Source: Allorhizocola rhizosphaerae
GTDB lineage: Bacteria > Actinomycetota > Actinomycetes > Mycobacteriales > Micromonosporaceae
Assembly (NCBI RefSeq): GCF_003426775.1
Contig: NZ_QJUG01000064.1
Location: 1 to 38,362 of the forward strand
Reading direction: 5' to 3'
Length of the DNA: 38,362 nucleotides
How positions within the stretch are numbered: the first letter of the stretch is position 1; each line of letters begins with the position of its first letter. This document shows positions 17,853 through 26,152 of the stretch, piece after piece. A program made the translations under genes and the position numbers. Below the pieces are notes generated by a model that ran no database searches, was not told the DNA's origin, and saw only the letters and a list, made by a program, of their open reading frames with translations.

Positions 17853-18541
17853 AAGGGCTCGGTCAGGTGGGGCGTGGCCAGGACTCGTGCCTGGGTCAGC
17901 CACGTCATGCGCGACTCGCGGGCCCGGTCGGGGTCCATTTCGAGGGCGTATTTCGAGCTCGGGGTGCACCAGTTGGAGCGCGTGCACGAGCAGGTCGCCG
18001 GTGATGAGCATGTCGCCGGCGAGCACTGACTGATGGCCGGGCGTGTGGCCGGGGGTCGCGACGATGCAGACCCCCTCGGCCAGTTGGGTGTCGCCGTCGA
18101 GCAGCACGAGTTGGTCCTCCGGTAGGGCCGGCTCGATCCAGTCGAGCTCGGCGCGCTGCAGGAAGATGTCCGCGTTCGGGAACAGGCCGTCGCGCGCCCA
18201 CCCGATGTGGTCGGTGTGCAGGTGCGTGAGGACGACTTGCCCGACGGAGGCGGGGTCGATGCCTGCCGCGCGCAGCGACTCCGGCAGTTGCCCCGGAGCG
18301 GGTGCCCATGACGAGGTCAGCCCGACCCCCGTGTCCACGATGATCACGCGCTCGTCGTGGGTGCGGATCGCGAGGCGCGGATGCGCAGCACCCACTCACC
18401 GGCCGGGCCGACCGCGCCGGGGTCGAACGCGTCGGCGGCCGCCCAGTGCTCCGGTGTCGCGGTGGGAAACGCTTCCGCGCGTGTCTTGAAGAACTTCGTT
18501 TCGCCGTCGAAGAGTGGGACGACGGTGGCCGGGGATCCCAT
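17837..18541 (-). pseudogene. MBL-fold metallo-hydrolase interrupted by two single-base frameshifts
   Basis: Read in pieces, the gene encodes about 234 aa. Start ATG at 18541 (MGSPATVVPLFDGETKFF) runs in one frame to GEWVLRIRA near 18378. It then continues in a second frame (LAIRTHDERVIIVDTGVG, Zn motif HLHTDHIG, GHTPGHQSV, ITGDLLVH) to HPELE near 17952, and returns to the first frame (YALEMDPDRARESRMTWLTQARVLATPHLTEPFYELS) ending at 17837. The first shift fits one missing base in the GC-rich run 18371-18378; the second fits one extra T in TTT 17950-17952 on the plus strand. The domain is otherwise intact, so this is either a recent pseudogene or two sequencing errors. Confidence 0.8.
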
Positions 18542-18608
18542 GTCGGCAATCGTGGAGCATGCAGTACGCTCGTACTGCTAAGCCGAACGACAAGGGAGCC
18601 CCATCGAC

Positions 18609-19826
18609 ATGGCGAAGATCAAGGTAAACAACCCAGTCGTCGAGCTCGACGGCGACGAGATGACCCGGATCATCTGGAAGCAGATCCGCGAGCAGCTGAT
18701 CCTGCCGTATCTCGACATCGAGCTCGAGTATTACGACCTCGGCATCGAGCACCGGGACGCCACCGACGACCAGGTGACGATCGCCGCCGCCACCGCCATC
18801 AAGCGCCACGGCGTGGGCGTCAAGTGCGCCACGATCACGCCGGACGAGGCTCGGGTCGAGGAGTTCGGCCTGAAGAAGATGTGGAAGTCGCCCAACGGCA
18901 CGATCCGCAACATCCTGGGCGGCGTGGTGTTCCGCGAGCCGATCATCATGAATAATGTGCCCCGGCTGGTGCCAGGCTGGACCAAGCCGATCATCATCGG
19001 CCGTCACGCGCACGGCGACCAGTACAAGGCGACCGATTTTGTGGTACCCGGTCCGGGCACGGTGACGATCTCCTATCAGCCCACCGACGGCGGCGACCCG
19101 ATCGAGCTCACGGTCGCGGACTTCCCCGGCGGCGGCGTGGCCATGGGCATGTACAACTTCGACGAGTCGATCCGCGATTTCGCGCGCGCGTCGTTCCGCT
19201 ACGGCCTGGCCCGCAACTACCCGGTGTACATGTCGACCAAGAACACGATCCTCAAGGCATACGACGGCCGGTTCAAGGACATCTTCGCCGAAATCTTCGA
19301 GGCCGAATTCGCCGAGCAGTTCAAGGCGGCGGGCCTGACCTACGAGCACCGGCTGATCGACGACATGGTCGCGGCCGCGCTCAAGTGGGAGGGCGGGTTC
19401 GTGTGGGCCTGCAAGAACTACGACGGTGACGTGCAGTCCGACACGGTCGCGCAGGGCTTCGGCTCGCTCGGCCTGATGACCTCCGTGCTCATGACGCCCG
19501 ACGGCAAGACGGTCGAGGCCGAGGCCGCGCACGGCACGGTCACCCGGCACTACCGCCAGTGGCAGAAGGGCCAGAAGACCTCCACCAACCCGATCGCCTC
19601 GATCTTCGCGTGGACCCGCGGCATCGCCCACCGCGGCAAGCTCGACGGCACTCCGGCGGTGACCAACTTTGCCGACACGCTGGAGCAGGTCATCATCGAC
19701 ACCGTGCAGGGCGGCGCGATGACCAAGGACCTGGCGATCCTCATCTCGCCGGACGCGCCGTGGCAGAGCACCGACGAGTTCATGAACACGCTCGACCAGG
19801 CGCTGGCCAAGCGGCTCGCCGCGTAG
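18609..19826 (+). CDS. icd: NADP-dependent isocitrate dehydrogenase (eukaryote-like homodimeric type)
   Basis: 405 aa. Catalyses oxidative decarboxylation of isocitrate to 2-oxoglutarate in the TCA cycle. The N-terminal [14 protein letters not shown], substrate-binding SPNGTIRN (about 95-102), [22 protein letters not shown], and the metal site [28 protein letters not shown] identify the subfamily related to mitochondrial IDH1/2 rather than the monomeric type. [13 protein letters not shown] and [16 protein letters not shown] complete the coenzyme region. GGAG precedes the ATG by about 10 nt. A strong terminator follows at 19843, so it is probably monocistronic. Confidence 0.97.
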   Translation: MAKIKVNNPVVELDGDEMTRIIWKQIREQLILPYLDIELEYYDLGIEHRDATDDQVTIAAATAIKRHGVGVKCATITPDEARVEEFGLKKMWKSPNGTIRNILGGVVFREPIIMNNVPRLVPGWTKPIIIGRHAHGDQYKATDFVVPGPGTVTISYQPTDGGDPIELTVADFPGGGVAMGMYNFDESIRDFARASFRYGLARNYPVYMSTKNTILKAYDGRFKDIFAEIFEAEFAEQFKAAGLTYEHRLIDDMVAAALKWEGGFVWACKNYDGDVQSDTVAQGFGSLGLMTSVLMTPDGKTVEAEAAHGTVTRHYRQWQKGQKTSTNPIASIFAWTRGIAHRGKLDGTPAVTNFADTLEQVIIDTVQGGAMTKDLAILISPDAPWQSTDEFMNTLDQALAKRLAA

Positions 19827-19842
19827 TTTCCGGGATTTCCCG

Positions 19843-19877
19843 CAAACGCCCGCTGACCAGGGGTTGGCGGGCGTTTG
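19843..19877 (+). terminator. Terminator hairpin after icd
   Basis: Perfect 11-bp stem CAAACGCCCGC / GCGGGCGTTTG with a 13-nt loop, starting 17 nt after the icd stop. The downstream arm ends in TTTG and TGTGCTGC follows, so the U tract is partly within the stem. Confidence 0.8.
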
Positions 19878-19956
19878 TGCTGCTAGTACGCTGTGCGGCG
19901 TCGCCCATTAGGGGCGGTCGCCGCGAGTTGCTTAGCACGAGCCAGGAGATACGGCC

Positions 19957-20511
19957 ATGTACCCCCTCGATTCGCCCGCGCGGCACCGGCGCGAGCCCTC
20001 GACCCGGCAGCGGATCCGGGGTGCTGTAGTGCTGCTCGTGCTGCTGGCGGTGGTCGCTGGGCTGGGCGTGTTCGGTGGCACCTTCCTAAGCCGACACGCC
20101 GAGCTGTGGGCGGCGCTTCCCGTGGATCCACGCCTGCTGGCGTGGGCCGGTTATGCCGTGCCCCTCGCGGGCCTGATTTTGCTCGCGGCGCCCACCCGGT
20201 CGCGTGTCGTGCGCGTGCTCGCGTTGCTGTTGCTCGTGCCGGGGCTCGCGGGGGCGGTGGCGATGAGCCGGCCACGCGGCATGACGACGGCCGAGTGGGA
20301 GGCCATGCTCGGCGCGCCCGGTCTGGCGGACGCCGCCTCCGCCACGGCATGGGCCTTGCTCGGTGTTTTCGTGGTGTGGGCGGTCGCGCTCGTGGTCATG
20401 ATGGCGTCGACCGCGCAGTTTGATGATTTGATCGCGCGGGCCCGGCGCAGCGCGCTCGTGTTCGGTCCGCTGGCGATCACCGCAAGCCTCGCAGCAGCCA
20501 TCGCCTTCTGA
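19957..20511 (+). CDS. Four-TM membrane protein of unknown function
   Basis: 184 aa. A basic polar N-terminus (1-21) is followed by hydrophobic segments at about 23-42, 64-79, 85-103 and 130-150, with a fifth weakly hydrophobic stretch at the C-terminus (LVFGPLAITASLAAAIAF). AGGAG lies 8 nt before the ATG. No catalytic motif recognised and no family assignment. The 3' end overlaps by 35 nt the 3' end of the convergent sigma-factor/propeller gene, so both transcripts would be antisense to each other there. Confidence 0.75.
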   Translation: MYPLDSPARHRREPSTRQRIRGAVVLLVLLAVVAGLGVFGGTFLSRHAELWAALPVDPRLLAWAGYAVPLAGLILLAAPTRSRVVRVLALLLLVPGLAGAVAMSRPRGMTTAEWEAMLGAPGLADAASATAWALLGVFVVWAVALVVMMASTAQFDDLIARARRSALVFGPLAITASLAAAIAF

Positions 20512-22255
20512 GCCACATCACGACGACCGCGAGCGACGCGAGACCGGCAACGAGCGTGCCGGCAGACAGCAGACCCCAGGTGGGAGGCTGGGCGGGCCGG
20601 ACAACGCCGGTGGCGATCGCGTCCTCGGCCACGTCGATGGACATGATGTTCCGTGGCGCGGTGAGCAGGGCACGCGGCCCGTCCGGCGTGAGCTCCAGAA
20701 CGTTGGCGGAGTGGGTGGAGTTGTAGCTTATGGTGTCGAGGCCCCGGTCTCGATCCCACGACTCTTGCACATGGGCGACGACGACCGGGTTGCCGGCCGG
20801 GCTCCAGCCCACCAGCCTGATCGCAGCGTGATCCTGCTTGACCGTCCATACGCGACCATCGAGCCGCCGGCCGTCGGTGATGTCATGCAGGGCCAGCTCC
20901 CACCCGCCGGGGACCTGGGTCAGCAGCGCGATTGCCCGTCCGTCCGGAGACCATGCCCCCTTGCCCGCCAGTTCGGCGCCGTCGGGAATCTCGAACACGG
21001 ATTGGCGCGACAGATCCATGCCTCTGACCCGGACCATGCGCCACTCGCGATAGGCGAACCTCGTGCCGTCCGGGCTGAACGCGAAGCCGTAGCCGCGCAT
21101 CCCGGCGATCGGTCCATCGATCCTGGTGACCTCGCCGCTTGCGACGTCGTACAGGGCGAAATAGACCTGCTCATGGTCGTCCCGCACGTGGATGGCGATC
21201 GTCTTGCTGTCGCGTGACCAGGCCATCGGGGTGATGTAGTCACCCGGCGTGCCGGTTACGGGATCCCCAAGGTCGAACCGGGTAGCGAACTTCACCTCGC
21301 CGGTGCGCAGGTCGAGCACGCCGAAGCCACGCGGGTCCATGCCGCTCTGCTGCGCGACCATGGAACCATCGGGGGAGAGCACGACATCGGTGCCGGCGTG
21401 CACCTCGTAGCCGCCGTGGATGATCCGATACTCGTCAGCGTGGGCGCCCACGACGGCCAGGTCGCCCTCATTGTCCAAATCGGATAGACGATGCCAGCCG
21501 GTGCCGCCGAAGAGGACAGACGCCGGCCCCACCGGGGCGTTCTCGGCCGTTGGATGGTACCGAGGTGGAGCCGCCACCCGATCCGGGATGGACGGCACGC
21601 CGGTCCTGTGCGCGGGTTCCAGCATCTGGGCCGCGAGCCACGCGGGCAGGCCCGACAGCAGGAGCGTGAGCAGTGCGGCGATCGCGCCCGCGATCGAGCC
21701 CAGGCGGTTCAGGCGGCGGCGCTTGGCGGTGGCAACGGCTCGGTCGGTCACGTCGTAGGTGCGGGCTTGCGTGGCCTGGGCCTGCAACGACTCCCGTAGG
21801 CGGGCAAGGCCGTCGTGGCCGTGGCGTTTGACGGTGCCGACCGTGAGGCCGAGCACGCGGGCCGTCTCGGCCTCGGTCAGGTCCTCGTAGAAGCGCAGCA
21901 CGAGCACTGCGCGCTGGCGCGGGCTCAACTCCCGCAACGCTTGGGCCACGGCCAGCCGCTCGACCGTCTGCTGCGCCGAATCGACCGCAACGTCGGGGGT
22001 TTCGGGCAGGTCGGCGACCGGCAGCTCGGGCAGCCTGCGACGTCGCCACCACGAGATCTGCTCGTGATGCATGGCGCGGCGCACGTACGCGATCGGGTTG
22101 CCCTCGCGGATCCGGCGCCAGTGGCGGTAGGCGTTGGCCAGCGCGGACTGCAGCAGATCCTCCGCCAGGTGGTGATCGCCGGTCAGCAGGTAAGCCGAAC
22201 GCGAGAGGGCGGGCGATGCCGACGTCACGAACTCGCGGAAGTCTTGGTCGCGCAT
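20477..22255 (-). CDS. SigE/ECF-type sigma factor fused to a membrane-anchored beta-propeller domain
   Basis: 592 aa from ATG at 22255 (MRDQDFREF); no Shine-Dalgarno is visible, so it may be leaderless. Residues 1-157 are an ECF sigma factor of the SigE type: region 2 FREFVTSASPALSRSAYLLTGDHHLAEDLLQSALANAYRHW (about 7-46) and region 4 LRELSPRQRAVLVLRFYEDLTEAETARVLGLTVGTVKRH (about 107-145). A basic patch KRRRLNRL (178-185) precedes a membrane helix (about 186-207). The rest to about 560 has TolB/WD40-like repeats (FSPDGTRFAYRE, WSPDGRAIALLT, WSRDSKTIAIHV). A second helix (GLLSAGTLVAGLASLAVVVMWL) and a basic tail end it. The reading frame is continuous. In relatives I recall the two halves as neighbouring genes. 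Confidence 0.8.
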   Translation of the reverse strand: MRDQDFREFVTSASPALSRSAYLLTGDHHLAEDLLQSALANAYRHWRRIREGNPIAYVRRAMHHEQISWWRRRRLPELPVADLPETPDVAVDSAQQTVERLAVAQALRELSPRQRAVLVLRFYEDLTEAETARVLGLTVGTVKRHGHDGLARLRESLQAQATQARTYDVTDRAVATAKRRRLNRLGSIAGAIAALLTLLLSGLPAWLAAQMLEPAHRTGVPSIPDRVAAPPRYHPTAENAPVGPASVLFGGTGWHRLSDLDNEGDLAVVGAHADEYRIIHGGYEVHAGTDVVLSPDGSMVAQQSGMDPRGFGVLDLRTGEVKFATRFDLGDPVTGTPGDYITPMAWSRDSKTIAIHVRDDHEQVYFALYDVASGEVTRIDGPIAGMRGYGFAFSPDGTRFAYREWRMVRVRGMDLSRQSVFEIPDGAELAGKGAWSPDGRAIALLTQVPGGWELALHDITDGRRLDGRVWTVKQDHAAIRLVGWSPAGNPVVVAHVQESWDRDRGLDTISYNSTHSANVLELTPDGPRALLTAPRNIMSIDVAEDAIATGVVRPAQPPTWGLLSAGTLVAGLASLAVVVMWLRRRWLLRGLR

Positions 22256-22334
22256 GTCAATGAGAACGCTAGCTTCCGCGCGGATGGTTGAGGCCTGGCG
22301 GCCTCGGATCATCCCCAGCGGCGCAGGGCGTCTG

Positions 22335-22607
22335 TCACGACCGCGTCGATGGAGTCCGCTGCGGCACGGCCGTCGGCTGCGGTGAAGGCGATGGGTGCGC
22401 CCGTGCGCGATCGGCAAGTGAGGCGGCCAGGTCTGCCGGGCTCGGACTGCGCGACGTGACGATCAGCGCTTCGATGTCGCTCACGCCCGGCTGGAACGCG
22501 CCCAGCGCAACGGAACCGGTCAGGTAGAGCATCTCGACGAATCCTGGAAGTGCCGCATCAACGTCGGTGAGGTATTGGGCGACAAGCTCGTGCACATCCT
22601 TGTTCAC
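22335..22607 (-). pseudogene. N-terminal fragment of a nucleotidyltransferase
   Basis: A 90-aa frame from GTG at 22607, whose start overlaps the TGA of the cis-prenyltransferase gene. Residues about 22-45 (VEMLYLTGSVALGAFQPGVSDIEALIV) match the GSxxxG...SDxE/D core of aminoglycoside-type nucleotidyltransferases, with SDIE in place of the usual SDID. Normal members are about 250 aa; this one ends soon after the first strand-loop-helix and its last 25 residues look like out-of-frame Pro/Ser-rich sequence. A shift near 22390-22400 would continue into TAADGRAAADSIDAVVTDALRRWG and a stop at 22309, which has good coding character but no recognised family. Hence truncated, possibly with a foreign tail; probably inactive. 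Confidence 0.55.
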
Positions 22608-23380
22608 GTGTGTCGCCTCGCAGCATAGGCGCGCAAAGCGCGCAGGAAGTCGATCTCCCGGAAGCCGGGCCAGTACACGTCGCAGAAATAGAGCTCCGAG
22701 TGCGCCGTCTGCCACAGCAGGAAGCCCGACATGCGCCGCTCCCCGCTGGTGCGGATCACGAGGTCTGGCTCGGGGTGCCCGCCCGTGTCAAGGTGTGCCG
22801 CGATCCCCTCCGCCGTCAGGCCTTGCGCCACGTCGTCGAGTGTGGCGCCCGTGCGGGCCGCGTCCTCCAGCAGGCGGCGCACCGCACCGGCTATCTCCTC
22901 GCGGCCGTCGTATCCAATCGCGACAGTCACGTGAAACCCGGTGCCCCGGTCGCGAGTCGCCTCCTGCGCGAGTTTGAGCGCGTGCCGTGTCGTGTCGGGC
23001 AGGACATCCGAGCGGCCCGCCAAATGCACCTGCCAAGGGCTTCCCGGCCGGGACAACCGCTCGGCGACGACGTCTTCGATCACCCGCATGAGGTGGTCGA
23101 CCTCGTCCGTGTCGCGCTTGCGCATGTTGTCGACCGACGCGATGAACACCGACACGTGCCGGATGCCCATGCCCGCGCACCAGCCCAGGACGTGCTCCAG
23201 GTGTTCGCCGCCGGCCCGGTGGCCGAGCTTCGGATCGCCCAGGCCCATCTGCCGTGCCCAGCGCCGGTTGCCGTCCATCACCAGCGCCACGTGCCGGGGA
23301 AAGGGTGCGCCGGTGAGCCGTGCGCGCAGCCGAGCGGCGTAGAGCCGATGGGCCAACCGCGCCCAGCGTCTGTCAGCCAT
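22604..23380 (-). CDS. Cis-prenyltransferase (isoprenyl diphosphate synthase, short-chain type)
   Basis: 258 aa from ATG at 23380, overlapping the upstream kinase stop by 8 nt. The catalytic motif VMDGNRRWA (34-42, Asp36) and C-terminal RTSGERRMSGFLLWQTAHSELYF (210-232) place it in the UppS family, which condenses isopentenyl diphosphate in cis. The usual SxENW segment is altered to ASVDNM (81-86), resembling short-chain Z-farnesyl-type enzymes such as mycobacterial Rv1086 of the same length. It may therefore make a short Z-prenyl diphosphate or a dedicated lipid carrier for the adjacent glycosyltransferases. It is unlikely to be the sole housekeeping UppS. Confidence 0.88.
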   Translation of the reverse strand: MADRRWARLAHRLYAARLRARLTGAPFPRHVALVMDGNRRWARQMGLGDPKLGHRAGGEHLEHVLGWCAGMGIRHVSVFIASVDNMRKRDTDEVDHLMRVIEDVVAERLSRPGSPWQVHLAGRSDVLPDTTRHALKLAQEATRDRGTGFHVTVAIGYDGREEIAGAVRRLLEDAARTGATLDDVAQGLTAEGIAAHLDTGGHPEPDLVIRTSGERRMSGFLLWQTAHSELYFCDVYWPGFREIDFLRALRAYAARRHT

Positions 23381-24305
23381 GCAGCGCCTCCGCGACATCG
23401 GGCCGGTCAAGGGTGGCGACACACCACGCGAAGTGCCAGTCCTGTCCGGTCGGGCCGTAGGCGTTGCTGCCGATCATCGCGTAGTACGCCCGGTACAACA
23501 TAAGCAACTCTTTGGAATATCCGAGCCGGGCGCAGATGAGCTCCGTCAGCTCCGCGTCGCGCAGGCGCGCCTCGGGACCGTACATGTCGAAGAATCCGGC
23601 GAAGGTGCTCGCGTCGAAGGCCGGGTCGCCCTTGGTGGACAGGAATCCCCAGTCGAGGAGGGCCTGCGCCCGGCCGGCCTCATCCACCAGCACGTTGGGC
23701 AAGCACAGATCGCCGTGCACGATTTGCTGTGGCGCGGGTGGAAGCGCGTTGAGCAGCTCGCAGACCCGGTCCACCTTCTTGTCGAAGTCGGTGACCACGG
23801 ATCGCAGCTGCGGCCCGAATTGGCGCAACCGGCGTTGCAGCAGGGCCACGAGCGCCTCGCCCCAGCTTTGCCCCGCCCTGGCCCGCAGCGGTGACCGCTC
23901 ATTGAACACCGGTAGCGCCTCGGCGGCCGGGCCTGCCTGGGTCGTCGCCAGCGCCTCCAGCACGAGCAGGGCGCAGTCCTGCGCGACCGCCAACTTCACC
24001 GCGCCCGAGTCGAGCGCAGCCGAAAGCGCGACGCCGGGCAGGAAACGCTCGATGGTCACCGCACGCCCGTCGACCTCACGCACCTCGACCACGTCGGGCG
24101 TGGCGAACGGCAGTGACTGCCGGCCCAATTCTTCGTAGAACGCGACCAATGGGCGCACGTCGCTCGCGGACCGTCCAAACCAGACCTTTGCCACGAGCCC
24201 ACGCCCGAGCGTGAACGTCAGGCCCTCCATCCCGCTGCTGAGCGCCTCAGCCAGCGGGAAGCCGGTCTCGCGCAGGTATCGGTGCCACCGGGCCGCATCA
24301 TGCAC
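23373..24305 (-). CDS. APH-like (aminoglycoside phosphotransferase family) kinase
   Basis: 310 aa from GTG at 24305, 10 nt after the stop of the WecG/TagA gene; upstream codons overlap that gene and are not used. The N-lobe has AKVWFG (candidate ATP Lys) and the C-lobe shows the Brenner motif IVHGDLCLPNVLV with catalytic Asp, then the metal-binding ALLDWGFLSTKGDPAFDASTF. Such kinases phosphorylate small molecules: sugars, choline, homoserine or antibiotics. In this setting a sugar or lipid-linked-sugar substrate is more likely than antibiotic resistance. Part of a coupled minus-strand cluster TagA-kinase-prenyltransferase-NTase. Confidence 0.85.
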   Translation of the reverse strand: MHDAARWHRYLRETGFPLAEALSSGMEGLTFTLGRGLVAKVWFGRSASDVRPLVAFYEELGRQSLPFATPDVVEVREVDGRAVTIERFLPGVALSAALDSGAVKLAVAQDCALLVLEALATTQAGPAAEALPVFNERSPLRARAGQSWGEALVALLQRRLRQFGPQLRSVVTDFDKKVDRVCELLNALPPAPQQIVHGDLCLPNVLVDEAGRAQALLDWGFLSTKGDPAFDASTFAGFFDMYGPEARLRDAELTELICARLGYSKELLMLYRAYYAMIGSNAYGPTGQDWHFAWCVATLDRPDVAEALHG

Positions 24306-24315
24306 CCGGCCGAGT

Positions 24316-25119
24316 CTACTGGCGGCGCTGGGTGGCCGCTCGTGCCAGCAGGCGCATGGCATAGGGAGCATCGTGGGCGAGATAGCGGCCGGCGAGGCGG
24401 CCCGGCTCCTGCGCCAGGCGGTGCGCCCACTCCAGGCCCGACCGCTGCATCCAGAAGGGCGCCCGCTTGTGCTCTCCGGCCACGAACCCCACGGCCGCAC
24501 CGCATCCTAGAAACCATGCGGCCGGCATGTGCCGGCGCAGATCCGAGATGATCCGCTCCTGCTTGGGAAACCCTAGCCCCACGAACACGAAATCCGGCGC
24601 CGCATCGACGATTTCCTTGAGGATCGCCGGATACACCGAGGGATCGCGCTCGAACCCGAACTCCGGCGCGTGATGCCCGGCGATTTGCAGCCCCGGGCAC
24701 GACGCGGCGAGCGTGGCGGCGGCGCGCTGCGCGCCGTCGTACATGGGCGCCGGTTGCCCGCCCAACACGTAGATGGACCGCCGGACCCGGCCCAACGCCG
24801 CGCTCAGCGTCCAGATGAGACCCGATCCCGTGACCCGCTCGGGCAGCGGCGTTCCCGCCAGCCGTGACGCCCACACCAGCGGCATGCCGTCGGCGACGAC
24901 GAGCGTGGCGTCGGCGAGGAACCCGCGCACCTCGGTGGCCAGCCTCCCGTTGCGGTTGGCAAGGCGAAGGATGTCCACGTTGGGCGTGACGATGCGCCCG
25001 CCCTGCCCGTCATCCAGGCTCGCCACGACGCGGTCTGCCACGGCCTCCTCGGTGACCGCGTCGAACCACTCGCCTCCAATGCGGACCCGCCGACTGTAAA
25101 TCGTTCCGGCAAAACCCAT
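24316..25119 (-). CDS. WecG/TagA/CpsF family glycosyltransferase (GT26)
   Basis: 267 aa from the ATG at 25119, where homology-like sequence begins (MGFAGTIYSRRVRIGG); no strong Shine-Dalgarno, and only 36 bp separates it from the divergent sulfotransferase gene. GT26 signatures are TPNVDILRLA (45-54), VVADGMPLVWASRLAG (74-89), GLGFPKQE (181-188), CGAAVGFVAGEHKRAPFW (206-223) and LEWAHRLAQEPGRLAGRY (229-246). The family adds N-acetylmannosamine-type sugars to lipid-linked intermediates at the inner membrane face. It supports assembly of a polyprenyl-linked glycan together with the prenyltransferase two genes on. Confidence 0.93.
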   Translation of the reverse strand: MGFAGTIYSRRVRIGGEWFDAVTEEAVADRVVASLDDGQGGRIVTPNVDILRLANRNGRLATEVRGFLADATLVVADGMPLVWASRLAGTPLPERVTGSGLIWTLSAALGRVRRSIYVLGGQPAPMYDGAQRAAATLAASCPGLQIAGHHAPEFGFERDPSVYPAILKEIVDAAPDFVFVGLGFPKQERIISDLRRHMPAAWFLGCGAAVGFVAGEHKRAPFWMQRSGLEWAHRLAQEPGRLAGRYLAHDAPYAMRLLARAATQRRQ

Positions 25120-25155
25120 GAAAACGGACTTTACTGGCAAATCGTTAGGCGGGGT

Positions 25156-26091
25156 GTGAAGACACGGGTGCGGGTTCTCTACGTGGGTGGCTTGGGCCGA
25201 AGCGGTACCACATTGATCGAAAGGGTCTTGAATGAAATCCCGGGGGTATGCGCGCTCGGCGAAATAGTTCATCTATGGCAGCGCGACATCCGAGACGACG
25301 AACGCTGCGGTTGCGGCGAACGCTTCAGCGCGTGCTCATTTTGGCGGCGGATCGGGCAGGAGGCCTTCGGCGGTTGGGCAATGGTGGACGTCCACCGCAT
25401 CCTCGCGCTCAGGGATCTGGTCGAGCGCACCAGACACATTCCGATGCTCGCGGCCGGAAAGCGCTCCGATTTCAGCGCACTGGCTAGCGAATACGCCTCG
25501 TATTACGCGCGGGTCTATGAAGCGGCCGCACGCGTCGCGCACGCCCAGGTCGTCATCGATTCGTCGAAGCACAGTGCCCTGGCGCACTGCCTGCGGTACA
25601 GCGAAGAAATAGATTTAAGAGTTCTTCATGTGGTACGCGATCCGCGCGGCGTGGCTTACTCGTGGACAAAGACGGTGGCGCGGCCGGAGACCGATGGTCG
25701 CGACGTGATGACCCGTTACACCCCCGCCCGCAGCGCGGTGCTCTGGAATGCCCACAACGCCGCCTTCGGACTGCTGCGTCAGCGTGGCGTCGCGGTGCGC
25801 CGGCTGCGCTACGAGGATTTCGTCGCCAATCCGCGTGAGACGGTGCACCGGGTCGCCGCGTTCATGGGAATGGACACGTCCACCTCACCGCTCGAATTCC
25901 TCAAGCCCGAGGGTGTCGAGTTAAGACAGTGCCACAGCGCGGCAGGCAACCCGATGCGGTTCGAGACCGGGATCGTGCCATTGCGGCCGGATGATGCCTG
26001 GCGCAGCGCGCTTCCGCCGCGTCAGCGCGCGCTTGTGGGTGCGGTCTGCGCTCCGCTGTTGCGGTCGTATGGCTATGGGTTGATGTCATGA
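25156..26091 (+). CDS. Sulfotransferase (PAPS-dependent), first copy
   Basis: 311 aa from GTG. The 5'-phosphosulfate loop YVGGLGRSGTTLIERVL (9-25) and 3'-phosphate motif HVVRDPRGVAYSW (about 157-169) are intact, so PAPS binding is well supported. The insert ERCGCGERFSACSFW (about 49-63) is a Cys-rich block often seen in glycan-type sulfotransferases. VVIDSSKH (about 132-139) resembles the substrate-facing segment of the family. It probably sulfates a sugar or glycolipid; acceptor unknown. Transcribed divergently from the GT26 gene and followed after 61 bp by a GT2 gene on the same strand. Confidence 0.9.
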   Translation: MKTRVRVLYVGGLGRSGTTLIERVLNEIPGVCALGEIVHLWQRDIRDDERCGCGERFSACSFWRRIGQEAFGGWAMVDVHRILALRDLVERTRHIPMLAAGKRSDFSALASEYASYYARVYEAAARVAHAQVVIDSSKHSALAHCLRYSEEIDLRVLHVVRDPRGVAYSWTKTVARPETDGRDVMTRYTPARSAVLWNAHNAAFGLLRQRGVAVRRLRYEDFVANPRETVHRVAAFMGMDTSTSPLEFLKPEGVELRQCHSAAGNPMRFETGIVPLRPDDAWRSALPPRQRALVGAVCAPLLRSYGYGLMS

Positions 26092-26152
26092 GCGAGGGCT
26101 TGCCCGAGCAAATCGGTAGGCATGCGCCGCGTAGCGGGGCGGAGGGAAGCCA

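Noticed and set aside
16650-18395. 581-codon minus-strand frame over ung and the VOC gene
   Set aside because: Only its first ~150 codons (the MBL-fold middle segment) are real; the rest is antisense shadow.
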